Source: Sphingobacteriales bacterium
GTDB lineage: Bacteria; Bacteroidota; Bacteroidia; Chitinophagales; UBA2359
Assembly: GCA_016711295.1 (NCBI GenBank)
Contig: JADJTE010000009.1
Span: forward strand, 136,165 to 200,164
Length of the DNA stretch: 64,000 nucleotides
Direction of reading: 5' to 3'
The translations under genes and the position numbers were made by a program. This document shows positions 39,066 through 49,100 of the stretch, piece after piece. A model generated the notes under the pieces. The model was not told the DNA's origin. It saw only the letters and a list, made by a program, of their open reading frames with translations, and did no database searches. Each line of letters starts with the position of its first letter. Position 1 is the stretch's first letter.

Positions 39066-40292
39066 ATGGCAAACGAAACGGTCAATTATATTGCGCTGGC
39101 AATTCCTGCATTCTTTTTACTCATCGGCATAGAATTGCTGGTAGGTCGTCTAAGAAAAACGCCCCTTTACCGATTTAATGATGCTGTAACCAACCTCAAT
39201 TGCGGCATAGGGCAGCAGGTGATAGGTGTTTTTATCAAAACACTCAATTTATTACTCTATATCTATATTTACGAACACTATCGTTGGTTCGATATCCCCG
39301 CTACTTGGTGGGTGTGGCTGCTATTATTTGTGGGGGTCGATTTTTTTTACTATTGGTTTCACCGCTTGGCACACGAAATCAGTGTTTTGTGGGGCAGCCA
39401 TGTCGTTCATCACCAAAGCGAGGAATACAACCTCACTGTTGCGCTACGGCAGGCTTGGTTCCAAAGTATCTTTTCGAGTTTCTTTTATCTACCCTTAGCC
39501 CTCATAGGTTTTGACCCCGCCGCCTTTGTCACTATCAATTCATTTCAGACGCTATACCAATTTTGGATCCATACCAAAGCCATAGGCAAACTGCCGTTTT
39601 GGTTCGAATACATATTTAATACGCCTTCGCACCACCGCGTACATCACGGCGTAAATCCCATTTATATAGACCGCAATCACGGCGGCACGCTGATTATTTT
39701 TGACCGTTGGTTTGGTACATTTCAAGCAGAACGGGAAGAAGTCATCTTTGGCATCACCTCACAACCGCGCAGCTGGAACCCACTTTGGCTCAATATCGAC
39801 TATTGGGCAACGATGTTCCGCAATATGTATCGCGCCGACAATTGGTCTGACCGTTGGCATATCTTTACTAATACGCCCGACTGGAAACCAGCTGCTTGGA
39901 ACAAGCAAGCGACAGCACCCGAAGCCATTACGCCTAAAAATTTTATCAAATATGATACACATCTACCGCAAAGCCTAAATTATTATATTTTACTTCAACA
40001 TCTATTAACCCTCACGGCAACTACCTTATTTATGTTCTACTACGAGGGTTTGCCGCTATTGCCTCGCGTATTGGCGGCAAGTTTTGTGCTGCTCACACTT
40101 ATCAACGTTGGGGCTTTGCTCGAAACACGCCCTTGGGTATGGTTTGCCGAGTTGCTGCGCCTACTCGCTACCGCTGTGCTGTCCATAGTTCTATTTGCCG
40201 CCCAGCCCACCTATACCATACTTGCCATAATATATACCCTCATCTCTGCCTTATGGCTCTGGCGCGAATGGAAAATGACAAGAATCGCGTAA
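39066..40292 (+). CDS. Sterol desaturase / fatty acid hydroxylase family protein
   Basis: A 408-residue membrane di-iron oxygenase. Histidine motifs are HRLAHE near residue 101, HVVHHQSE near 113, THHR/HRVHHG near 190 and a downstream DRNHGGTL block, as in sterol desaturase and alkylglycerol monooxygenase (TMEM195-like) proteins. Spans include IALAIPAFFLLIGIELLVG, IKTLNLLLYIYIYEHY and VWLLLFVGVDFFYYWF, with four more hydrophobic segments in the C-terminal ~110 residues. The frame is intact. The substrate may be an ether lipid, sterol-like compound or fatty acid; sequence alone cannot decide. It has its own promoter and no close co-oriented neighbour. Confidence 0.85.
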   Translation: MANETVNYIALAIPAFFLLIGIELLVGRLRKTPLYRFNDAVTNLNCGIGQQVIGVFIKTLNLLLYIYIYEHYRWFDIPATWWVWLLLFVGVDFFYYWFHRLAHEISVLWGSHVVHHQSEEYNLTVALRQAWFQSIFSSFFYLPLALIGFDPAAFVTINSFQTLYQFWIHTKAIGKLPFWFEYIFNTPSHHRVHHGVNPIYIDRNHGGTLIIFDRWFGTFQAEREEVIFGITSQPRSWNPLWLNIDYWATMFRNMYRADNWSDRWHIFTNTPDWKPAAWNKQATAPEAITPKNFIKYDTHLPQSLNYYILLQHLLTLTATTLFMFYYEGLPLLPRVLAASFVLLTLINVGALLETRPWVWFAELLRLLATAVLSIVLFAAQPTYTILAIIYTLISALWLWREWKMTRIA

Positions 40293-40394
40293 AAAAGACT
40301 TTCAAACCCAGAGTGGCTTGGGCATAATAAATAATTTTAAAAAGCATTTATCAATTAAAAGTGTATAAAATATTAAAAATTAATTATTTACACA

Positions 40395-40425
40395 TTGTAA
40401 ATAAATTAAATTTGTTGTAATTTTG
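40395..40425 (+). promoter_or_regulatory. Promoter of the secreted esterase gene
   Basis: TTG 40395-40397 and TAATTTTG 40418-40425 are 20 bases apart within an AT-rich 200-base gap. Confidence 0.65.
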
Positions 40426-40492
40426 CTTTTTTGCATCATAACCCATAATATTTCACCTATATTTTATTAAATATTTTTTTAATATATATTAC

Positions 40493-41906
40493 ATGCGTTT
40501 ATGTCTATTTTGTTTGGTCGTAGTCTTATTGCTTACTTATTGGAGTAGCTTTACGGCATATAGCCAACTCACTATCCGCGTCACAAATATACCCGACAAT
40601 ACGCCCGAAGGTGCTATACTCTATATAGCGGGCAATTTCAATGATTGGAACCCTGGGGCTACGCCCTTGATATTTCAAGGCGATGGCACTTATAGCGCGA
40701 CTATCAGCCCTGCTGCGTCGCTGATAGAGTATAAATTTACACGCGGCTCTTGGGATTCGGTCGAGGGCAATGCAAGCGGCAGTTATTTGCCCAATCGCAC
40801 CTATAATTATACGGGTGGCGTGCAAAGCATCGATAACTTAAGCATCGCTACTTGGGAAGATTTAGCAGGCGGAAGCGGAAGCACTGCCAACGACCAAGTA
40901 AGCATAGTTGCCACCGATTTTTATATCCCGCAATTAGACCGCTATCGGCGCATCTCTATCTATTTGCCCAACGACTATGCTACGAGTAGCAAACATTATC
41001 CCGTTTTGTATATGCACGACGGACAAAACCTATTTGATGCCGCTACGAGCTTTGCGGGCGAATGGGAAGGACGAAACCCTACACGACCTACAAGCAGAGG
41101 AAGATGATTATGGGGCTATTGTGGTCGGTATTGACAATGGCGGTGCCTTGCGCTTAGACGAATATTCGCCTTGGATAAATGCCAACTATGGCGGCGGCGA
41201 CGGCGATGAATACATCGATTTTTTAGTCCAAACCCTAAAACCCTATATCGATAGCACCTACCGAACCCTCCCCGACCGAGAGCATACGGGTATAATGGGC
41301 AGCTCTATGGGTGGGCTAATTTCGTTCTATGCCGCTTTGCAATACCAAGACGTATTTGGACGGGCAGGCATTTTTTCACCTTCGTTTTGGTTTAGCAGCG
41401 AAGTATTCGATTTTGCCCAAACCCACCCCAAAACCCACCCCACGCGTTTATCTTTTTTGGCGGGTGCCTTAGAGGGTACTACTATGGTTTCTAATATGCA
41501 AGCCATGCGCGACCTGCTGCTGACAACAGGTTTTTCTGCCGACGAAATCAATTATAAAGTAGCCGCTGACGGACAACACAGCGAATGGTTTTGGGCACGC
41601 GAGTTTGGCGCGGCTTATACGTGGCTATTTGCCGACCCTGCTTTGGGTATAGCGCATTTGCCTCCGTCGGCACTAACCCATATTTTCCCAAGCCCCACCG
41701 ATAGCGCATTGCGCATAGATTGGAAAGGCGATTTGCGCCAAATGAAGCTCAGTCTATATGACCCCGCAGGTAGGTTGGTGGTGCAACAGCCCCTAACTCC
41801 CTCCCAAACCCTCGATACCCGCGCCATGCCCACAGGCATCTATTTTATTCGCTTATCTAAAAATGGTATCGTGCAGTATAGCGGTCGCGTGGCTGTCGTA
41901 CATTAG
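40493..41906 (+). CDS. Secreted esterase with N-terminal glycan-binding-like domain and T9SS sorting domain (one frameshift)
   Basis: About 470 residues. Signal peptide to SFTAYSQ, then an E-set/CBM20/48-like domain (LYIAGNFNDWNPGATPL, YKFTRGSWDSVEGNA) such as binds starch-like glycans. The esterase D domain follows: RRISIYLPNDY, YPVLYMHDGQNLFD, and nucleophile elbow GIMGSSMGGLISFYAA, with the His in DGQHSEWFW. The C-terminus has a T9SS type A domain (HIFPSPTDSALRIDW, PTGIYFIRLSKNG). The break near 41065 (FAGEWE/GRN versus DETLHDLQAEED) is repaired by one base. It is likely a surface or released carbohydrate esterase or ferulate-esterase-like enzyme. Its stop overlaps the convergent metalloprotease gene by 4 bases. 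Confidence 0.8.
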
Positions 41907-43237
41907 TTCTCAGCAGACAAGGGCTGTGTTCCTTCTAAGGTAGCCCCATTTTTGACGATGAGGCGCGGGCGAGTTTTGCCGCGTTGGTATTGTAGTTCTA
42001 TGCCACGCCAAGGGCGCAGATGAGCACAGCGTTGCAATAATCGACAGCCATCTAGAATGAGCGTTCCGCCACTTTCTACGCTTATTTTGCTGGTAGGCGG
42101 CATCGATACTTGGCAATTTAGGGTGAGTTGTGCGCCTGCCCGAACTACTATATCGCCATTAAAATCTTTGTGGCATAGCCAAGATATAGTATCGCCCGTA
42201 TGGATATAGATAGTAGCTTGTGGGTCGTAGGCACACCAAACAGGAGCTATCAGAGCTGCCTGCTTTTGTTTGGGTTGCCAAAAATAAGAATGAATTTTGG
42301 CCAGTTGGCAGGGTGTGCACGCATCTCGGTAAGCGTTATAATCCCTAACATTGTTAGACACTTCGCTTTCGCAATTCTTGCCTTCGTTAAAATTCCAGCA
42401 ATTGCTGTGCTGGGGTGTATCGTCGCAGCCGTCGTCGCCACCCCACGTATGCGGCAATCCCGAGGAATGCCCTAATTCGTGGTTGAGCAAATTAGCCACT
42501 CCTGTAATGCGGTACTCAAACGCATTGTCAATTTTAGGGTTTGCTTGGTGAATTAAGTAGCCATTATAGGCATTGATTATTTTTACGCAATTGGTATAGC
42601 CTATGCCGTCGTCTGTAGCGCGGTAGGTGGGGCTTTTGATACTATCGGGGTGATGCTCTACCCAAAAAATATTGATAACACTATCGCTCTGCACACTATA
42701 TTTATTGCAAATATTGCGGCTATGAAAGCTACCCGGACCTTTTTTATTGACCCAAAACAATTCGTCGTCGTAATGGAAATAGATGCCTCTGTCGTTTTTA
42801 TCGTCAGGCATACCCGTCAGTCGCCACTGAAAACGTGGCGGCAAGGCGGGCGTATGGTTGCCGTGTGGTAGCCACATTTGTTTGTTCTCATTCAATTTTT
42901 GGTTAGCCCGTGCTATTGTTGCCTCGACAAAATGTATCGCTTCGTCGCCTTTAAAATTGTGACTGCTATCGGTGCTATTCATTATATGTATATTTATGCG
43001 TACCCAGCGCACGGGCGTATGTTCGGGGTGCAGGCTGTCGGGGGCATAATTTGCCCAATTATCACAAGGCGAAGTTTTGCTACCCGTAGCGGGCTTAGTG
43101 CCAAGAGGCAATTGGGTGATGTAGGTTGCGAGGTCTTGGGTGCTGCGCACATAGCGGGAGGCGGTAGGTTGGCAAGCCGACAGACCGCCGATACAACAAC
43201 CCAAAAAGCACAACAAGCAATAGTAGCGATATGGCAT
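41903..43237 (-). CDS. Metzincin-type zinc metalloprotease lipoprotein
   Basis: 444 residues from ATG 43237 (a further ATG at 43258 is possible). Lipoprotein signal with lipobox LSAC. The zinc motif NHELGHSSGLPHTW matches HExxHxxGxxH of metzincins, close to pappalysin (M43)-type enzymes of Bacteroidota. Upstream blocks VRWVRINIHIMNS and IYFHYDDELFW fit the family, and many Cys residues suggest disulphides. The C-terminal ~110 residues (GDTISWLCHKDFNGDIVVRA, ESGGTLILDGCRL, GGxL-type turns) look like a right-handed beta-helix end. The frame is intact. It probably degrades proteins at the outer surface. Confidence 0.78.
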   Translation of the reverse strand: MPYRYYCLLCFLGCCIGGLSACQPTASRYVRSTQDLATYITQLPLGTKPATGSKTSPCDNWANYAPDSLHPEHTPVRWVRINIHIMNSTDSSHNFKGDEAIHFVEATIARANQKLNENKQMWLPHGNHTPALPPRFQWRLTGMPDDKNDRGIYFHYDDELFWVNKKGPGSFHSRNICNKYSVQSDSVINIFWVEHHPDSIKSPTYRATDDGIGYTNCVKIINAYNGYLIHQANPKIDNAFEYRITGVANLLNHELGHSSGLPHTWGGDDGCDDTPQHSNCWNFNEGKNCESEVSNNVRDYNAYRDACTPCQLAKIHSYFWQPKQKQAALIAPVWCAYDPQATIYIHTGDTISWLCHKDFNGDIVVRAGAQLTLNCQVSMPPTSKISVESGGTLILDGCRLLQRCAHLRPWRGIELQYQRGKTRPRLIVKNGATLEGTQPLSAEN

Positions 43238-43274
43238 AGTCAAAAGCAATAAAAACATTTGGGACTTAAAACGC

Positions 43275-43316
43275 AAACACTGCCAACCCTTTGGCAGTAA
43301 AGGATTGGCAGTGTTT
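43275..43316 (-). terminator. Hairpin terminator after tRNA-Arg
   Basis: Perfect 12-bp inverted repeat AAACACTGCCAA (43275-43286) / TTGGCAGTGTTT (43305-43316), 11 bases beyond the tRNA 3' end on the minus strand. Confidence 0.75.
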
Positions 43317-43327
43317 ATTTAGCTAAG

Positions 43328-43401
43328 TGACCCCAGAAGGATTCGAACCCTCAACCCTCAGAGCCGAAATCTGATACTCTATCCAATTGAGCTATGGAGC
43401 C
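43328..43401 (-). tRNA. tRNA-Arg (anticodon TCG)
   Basis: On the minus strand, GGCTCCA and TGGGGTC form the acceptor stem, with two G-T pairs and discriminator A. TAGCTCAATTGGATAGAG is the D region, TCAGA-TTTCGGC-TCTGA the anticodon arm with TCG at 34-36, and GGTTCGAATCC the T arm. Length is 74 bases; CCA is not encoded. It reads the Arg codon CGA. Confidence 0.93.
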
Positions 43402-43411
43402 AACACAAGCG

Positions 43412-43444
43412 CAAAGATACAGCGAAATATAAGCCTAAACAAAT
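43412..43444 (-). promoter_or_regulatory. Promoter of tRNA-Arg (minus strand)
   Basis: TATCTTTG (plus 43412-43419) lies 11 bases upstream of the tRNA 5' end, with TTTG 21 bases further upstream (plus 43441-43444). Confidence 0.7.
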
Positions 43445-43464
43445 TTTGATGTAAAAAAGTGAAG

Positions 43465-43603
43465 CAAATAGGGTAACTATTTAGGGTATAGGGTTTTGGG
43501 TATGGGGTAATGAGCAATATTTACCTAATAATGCCTGACATCGCTGCATATTCGATTAGAAATGGTTATTTACACTACAAGGCTAAATAGTTACGCAAAT
43601 AGT
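43465..43603 (+). mobile_element. MITE copy E with 8-bp target duplication and altered interior
   Basis: Element 43473-43595 begins GGTAACTATTTAG and ends CTAAATAGTTAC, flanked by GCAAATAG at 43465-43472 and 43596-43603. After CGATTAG the usual TTCCCC is replaced by AAATGGTTATTTACA, making it about 10 bp longer. Confidence 0.9.
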
Positions 43604-43738
43604 TAATTAACACCTCCGCAGGGTTATTTCTATTATGGTTTGGCAAGCAATGGCAGGTATTTGTTAGCTGTATCTTATTTTTTCGCGTTTTTGTAGACCA
43701 AAATCACCCCAAATACCTTATTATTGCACGTATTTTAG

Positions 43739-43746
43739 TAGTTTTG
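43739..43746 (+). promoter_or_regulatory. -7 promoter element TAGTTTTG
   Basis: Exact TAnnTTTG match 19 bases upstream of ATG 43765. Confidence 0.6.
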
Positions 43747-43764
43747 CGGCGCAAAGATAACATT

Positions 43765-45048
43765 ATGAAAGTTCTCATGTTCGGTTGGGAGTTCCCTCCT
43801 CATATTTCAGGCGGTTTGGGTACTGCTTGTTTCGGTCTGACTAAGGGTTTAGCCAAACATCAGGTCGAGATATTGTTTGTTGTGCCCAAAGCACACGGCG
43901 ACGAAGACCAAGGGTCGGTCAAAATTATCAACGCCAGCGATGTAGAAATTGATTTGCGCAATCAATTATATAACGAATATTTCAAACGTATTACTTATTT
44001 AGAAGTAGGCGCGTTTTTAGTTCCTTATATGTCTCCACAAGAGTATCATCGGCTCAACGACTATAGCGAACACGATTATACCGATTTGCAGGATTCCGTT
44101 TATCGACAAAAATTTGAATTTTCGGGCAAATACGGCAAAGACCTACTACAAGAAGTATCGCGTTATGCCGTTGTAGCTACGCGCCTCGCCCGCGAGCAGC
44201 ATTTTGATGTGATACACGCCCACGATTGGATGGCTTATCCCGCTGGTATTGCCGCCAAAGAAGTGAGTGGCAAGCCTTTTGTAGCACATATCCACGCCAC
44301 CGAATTTGACCGAACAGGCGGTTATGTCAATCAAACTATCTATGACATAGAGCGCAAAGGTATGGAATATGCCGACCGCGTAATAGCCGTAAGCCACCTA
44401 ACGCGCAATACTTGTATCTCTAAATACAATATCGACCCCGACAAAGTAAGTGTTGTGCACAACGGCGTAATACCGCGCGAAGAAGCCGATGTAACCTATA
44501 GCAAACACCTGCCCGAAAAAATTGTCACTTTCTTGGGACGCATTACGTTCCAAAAAGGTCCCGAATATTTTGTCGAAGCCGCCGCCAAAGTACTCAAAAG
44601 AGACCCTAACGTGCGCTTTGTCATGGCAGGCAGCGGCGATATGCTCAATCGCATGATTAAACGAGTAGCACAATTGCGCATTTCGAGCAATTTCAATTTT
44701 ACAGGCTTTTTGCAAGGCACAGATGTAGATAAAATGTTCGGACTGAGCGATGTATATGTGATGCCTTCTGTTTCTGAGCCTTTTGGCATTTCGCCCTTAG
44801 AAGCGATGCGCTCTAATGTGCCCGTCATCATCTCCAAACAATCGGGCGTAGCCGAAGTGTTGAACCACGCCGTCAAGGTCGATTTTTGGGACATCGACGC
44901 TATGGCAAATGCCATTTATAGCCTTTTGCACTACAACGGTTTGTCGGGTATGTTTGCCAAACATGGCAAGGAAGAGGTCGAAAATCTAAAATGGGAAAAC
45001 GCCGCCGCTAAGGTAAAAGACGTATATTCGCAAGTCCTCCGCTGGTAG
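43765..45048 (+). CDS. Glycosyltransferase family 4/5 protein (glycogen synthase-like)
   Basis: A 427-residue GT-B glycosyltransferase. The N-terminus KVLMFGWEFPPHISGGLGTA has the lysine-less GGLG motif typical of starch/glycogen-synthase-like enzymes, and FDVIHAHDWMAYPAGI follows. The C-terminal donor-binding half contains VTFLGRITFQKGPEYFVEAA, FVMAGSGDMLNRM and PSVSEPFGISPLEAM with the catalytic E-x7-E pattern. No signal peptide; cytoplasmic. Transfer of glucose or a related sugar from a nucleotide donor into glycogen or another polysaccharide is inferred. ATG 43765 fits both the family start and the promoter. The frame is intact. Confidence 0.85.
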   Translation: MKVLMFGWEFPPHISGGLGTACFGLTKGLAKHQVEILFVVPKAHGDEDQGSVKIINASDVEIDLRNQLYNEYFKRITYLEVGAFLVPYMSPQEYHRLNDYSEHDYTDLQDSVYRQKFEFSGKYGKDLLQEVSRYAVVATRLAREQHFDVIHAHDWMAYPAGIAAKEVSGKPFVAHIHATEFDRTGGYVNQTIYDIERKGMEYADRVIAVSHLTRNTCISKYNIDPDKVSVVHNGVIPREEADVTYSKHLPEKIVTFLGRITFQKGPEYFVEAAAKVLKRDPNVRFVMAGSGDMLNRMIKRVAQLRISSNFNFTGFLQGTDVDKMFGLSDVYVMPSVSEPFGISPLEAMRSNVPVIISKQSGVAEVLNHAVKVDFWDIDAMANAIYSLLHYNGLSGMFAKHGKEEVENLKWENAAAKVKDVYSQVLRW

Positions 45049-45170
45049 GTGGTGCAATAGACATTATGAATATAATTATATTTTGAAGTATAATTTTCTG
45101 ATTATTAATTAATTATGCTTTAATTTATTTTTACATTCATAATTTATAATATTAGCCCACTCTCAAACCT

Positions 45171-48100
45171 ATGAACCGCTATCCGGGCATACAACCATTT
45201 AGGGCAGATGATAGTTTGCTGTTTTGCGGTCGCGACCGCGAGATAAAAGACTTATCGCAACTAATAGCCCTCAACCGCCTGACGGTATTGTTTGGCAAAT
45301 CGGGCATTGGCAAATCGTCATTGCTACAAGCAGGCGTTGCCCCTCTGTTAGAGCATTGGTCGCTGCGCCCGCTATTTATACGACTCAGCAAGCGCGACCT
45401 AAGCCCCGACCGTCAAGTAGCCGATTTTTTGCACCTCAACTTCCGCGTCCAATCGGCAGATGAGGCAGGAATTGACGCGGCGAATTGGTGGGAGCTGTTT
45501 CAGCAACTCAACGGCGACAACAAGCACGTACCTATCGTAATATTCGACCAGTTCGAAGAGTTATTTACGCTCTACACCACTCACCAAAGGCAAACTTTTA
45601 TCGCCCAATTAGCCGATTTAGCTAATGGGCGTGTGCCGCAGTACGTGCGCCAAAAAATCCTGTCCGACCTACAAGCCAACCCCAATTTGTCGGTTGATGA
45701 AATAGCCCGCCGCGAAGCCGCGCCATCGCTGCGCATCGTGTTGTCTATCCGCTCCGATTTTTTATACCTCCTCGACCGCCTTTCTAACCATATACCCGCC
45801 ATCTTGCGCTGCCGCTACGAGCTACTGCCGCTCTCTGCTGTCCAAGCCAAAGATGCTATTGTATTGCCCGCCCAACACGACATAGCAAAATTTAGTTGCC
45901 CGCCTTTTGCTTATAGCGACGCTGCCTTGCAAAACATCTTGCAAACCCTATCAGGCAAGCATAATGCTAATGCCGCCGAACAACTCGACCACGCAGCACC
46001 TATCCAAAATGCCGAAATAGAGGCATTTCAATTGCAATTATTATGTAGTTATATCGAGCAAAAAGTAAGAGAAAAAACAGCAGGACACCCTCCTACCCCA
46101 CCCTATACCGTACAACCCGATTTGTATGGCGGCACGGCGGGTATCGCCAATATATTGAGCGATTTTTACCAAAAAACCCTTGCTAATTTTGACCATCCTG
46201 AACCTAATAGCACCCAAGGCGGCAAAACACTGCGAACGCGGGTGCAAGAAATGATAGAAGATGCCCTGCTCAATAAAGGACGACGCATTTTGCAAGCCCA
46301 AGATTATTTGTGCGAAACATATCACCTAAGCCCCGATATACTCGCTCAATTAACCGATTTGCGCTTGCTGCGCAAAGAAAATTACAAAAACGCCCACTAC
46401 TACGAAATCAGCCACGATACCTTGGTTTGCGCCCATCGAAGCGTTTCGCCAAGTGCGGAAAGCCGCCGAACAACGCCGCCGCGACACCGAAGAGAAAACA
46501 CGCCTACAAGCCGAGCGCGATGCCGCCCAACGCGCCCTGCACCAAGAACGTCGCCGAAAAGCCGTATTGGGCATTTTGCTCGCCGCTGCCTTGGTAGCTC
46601 TGGGTATCGCTTGGTGGTCGTGGCAAAATGCGCAACAAAAAGAACGCGAAGCCCAAGCCAATTACAACGCTTCGCAAGCCATTATATACCGCTATAACAC
46701 GACCAAAGCCCTACAATACGTCCATACCGCCTACGAAAACAAACCCACACCGCTTACACTAAGCGCGTATTGGCAAAGCCGCTATGCCTACGAATGGCAA
46801 TGGCGCGATAGCACCTATTACCCACCCTACTATGACGAATATCAACTAAGCCCCTCCGCCGCTGTCGCAAGCAACGAAACTACTTGGGCTATATCAGCAG
46901 ACGGGAAAACAATAGCCCACCTCGAACCCAATGGGCAAATACGGATAGAAATAGGCAACAAAACCGTTTGGATTATAACACCAAGTACAAACATAAGCAC
47001 AAAAACCCAACAAAATGTCGGTATTATTGCCCTAAGTCCGCAAGGCGATAAATTAGCCCTTACGCGCGGCAATACCGCTTATATTTATGATATAAAAAAC
47101 AAAACAAAATTATCTGATTTACAGCATACTTACCAACCCGGCACTGGTGGTCGGTCGCCTCAAGTGATGAGCCTCGCCTTTTCGCCCGATGCGCAATATT
47201 TGATGACAGACGTAAGCAATAACCATCAATATTTATGGCGGGTAGATAAGAGCGAAAAAATAGACAGCTTTGAGAACAAGAGCATGTATCTACAAGGCCC
47301 GTCTCCCATGCTGCGCACTCAATTTTCGCCCGATAGCCGCTACCTCATCGTCTTGCCCAACGATAGCACCTTGTCCGTTTATGACCTAAGCACCCGACAA
47401 TTGCGCCCCATCATCAACAGCAAGCAAGTAAGGCAACAAGATAAAGTGCCAAGCCGCGAAATTATCGCTATCAATAGTTTGGCATTTTCGCCTTCGGGCA
47501 AACAAATAGCTGTCTTGATGAGCAGCCAACGACAAAAAGGCATTATTCCCCAATATGCCCAAGTATTTGTTTGTACGACAAACCCTGCGCAAAACAGCAA
47601 ACCTCTTCTACTCAAAATACCTAATAAAAGTACTATTGTAGCGTTTTTGGACGAACAAGCCGTAGTGACGGGCGACGACAAAGGTTATGTCTATTGCCAC
47701 AATGCCCAAAACGGCAAATTGCAGTGCCAATGGCAAGCCCATACCCAAGCTATCAGCGACCTCGATACAGACTCGCAAGGGCGATATGTGCTGACCGCCG
47801 CCGCCGCCCAGCCCGCCTCAGTACAAGATGCCGAACCCCAATTGCCGACACAACACAGCAAGGACTGCGTTATGCCAAAAGCCTATCCTGCTATCTGGGA
47901 AATAAACCCCACCCGCACAACCGCCATACACACCATTACTCTATACGGCTCGGACGATGAACAGGTGAACCGCGCTTATTTTAATGGCTACAATCAAGTA
48001 GTAACTCAATTTAATCATAACCGCGCAAGGCTCTGGCACCTAAACGAAAACCGCCCTATAACAACGCAAAACAAAAACAAAACGATATCACAGAGCATTT

Positions 48101-48985
48101 GGCTGCCCGACCAAGCTATCATAGGGCAATTGCGTACGACTCGCTTGTATGGAGTAAGCCCAAGCAAATAAAACTGCCTACTTGGGCCACCATACCCAAT
48201 TTGCAAAGCGTCGCCTTTGCTGCCTCCTACGTCCTGACCCGCGCTAAGGTGGGCAACACAATGCACTTCTCCTACTACAAAGGCAGCGAAACGCAAGCCA
48301 TAGCACAATGGACGCTCAACACGAATAGCATGAACAAAATGTATCTATCGGCAGACGGGCATTATGCACTGCTCGACAACGGCAATAGCGATTTATGGCT
48401 ATACGAAGCAAGTACGGGCACTTTAATTGCCCAAAAACAATGGAATAGCGATGCCACTATCGCGCCCGTATCCCAAAACGGCAAACAATTTGGCGTATTG
48501 CTGCCTGCTGAGGTAACAAGCCAATCTTCTAATGGCGAAACTCGCCAAGCATATAGTTTAGAATTATATGAATGCAAGAAAAACAAGTACAAAAAACGCT
48601 TTTGCTGCCCAAAAGTTCCCTCACACCTTTCGTCGCGCTATGGACAAATGCACAAAAAGGTACAAATGCAAAGGGTGCAGTCGCCATAGGAAGCGATATA
48701 GCCTTGCTCGATGTCCAATACCGCCCTATTGAACCTTATCTATTCGGTCATAGCGGCAGCATCAAGGGTTTGAGCGTATCACCCGACGAGCGTTTTCTCC
48801 TATCTTATGCCGACGACGCAACGGTGCGCGTATGGGATATAGGCACTGGCGTATGTGCGCACGTATTTCATACTGCCGCCGCCGTAGAACATGCCTATAT
48901 AACACCCGACGGACGCTATTTGGTAGCAGACGACGCGGCAGGAAAAAGCTCAGTATGGAATCTATTGCCCCATATTGAACCATGA
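45171..48985 (+). CDS. nSTAND1 NTPase - transmembrane - WD40 propeller protein (three frameshifts)
   Basis: About 1270 residues. Residues 1-415 are an nSTAND1 P-loop NTPase module: start YPGIQPFRADDSLLFCGRD, Walker A GKSGIGKSS (42-50), Walker B VPIVIFDQFEELF (120-132) and LRIVLSIRSDFLYLLDRL. A charged coiled coil (420-462) leads to one membrane span, AVLGILLAAALVALGIAWWSW. The rest carries WD40-like repeats (MSLAFSPDAQYLMTD, RTQFSPDSRYLIVLPND, GHSGSIKGLSVSPDERFLLS, ATVRVWDIGTG). Breaks near 46427 (extra T), 48135 (missing G) and 48580 are single-base. STAND proteins are signal-triggered switches, several acting in immunity or programmed death. No effector domain is fused here; two secreted lectin-like proteins follow on the same strand. 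Confidence 0.82.
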
Positions 48986-49100
48986 ACAAGCAATAATGGA
49001 AAATATTTTGTGGGTTTATTAAACTTTTTGTCTAAGAAAGCTATCCTATAAACAAGCCTATTTTCATTCCTTGTTTTTTTACCCAAATTCACTTTACTCC

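Noticed and set aside
11166..43603. The repeated ~112-bp units as a CRISPR array or small RNA family
   Set aside because: The units are kilobases apart, have terminal inverted repeats and target duplications, and no spacers lie between them.
45171..48985. nSTAND protein as a complete self-contained defence gene with a fused effector
   Set aside because: No nuclease, TIR, protease or other known effector domain is visible on the same chain.
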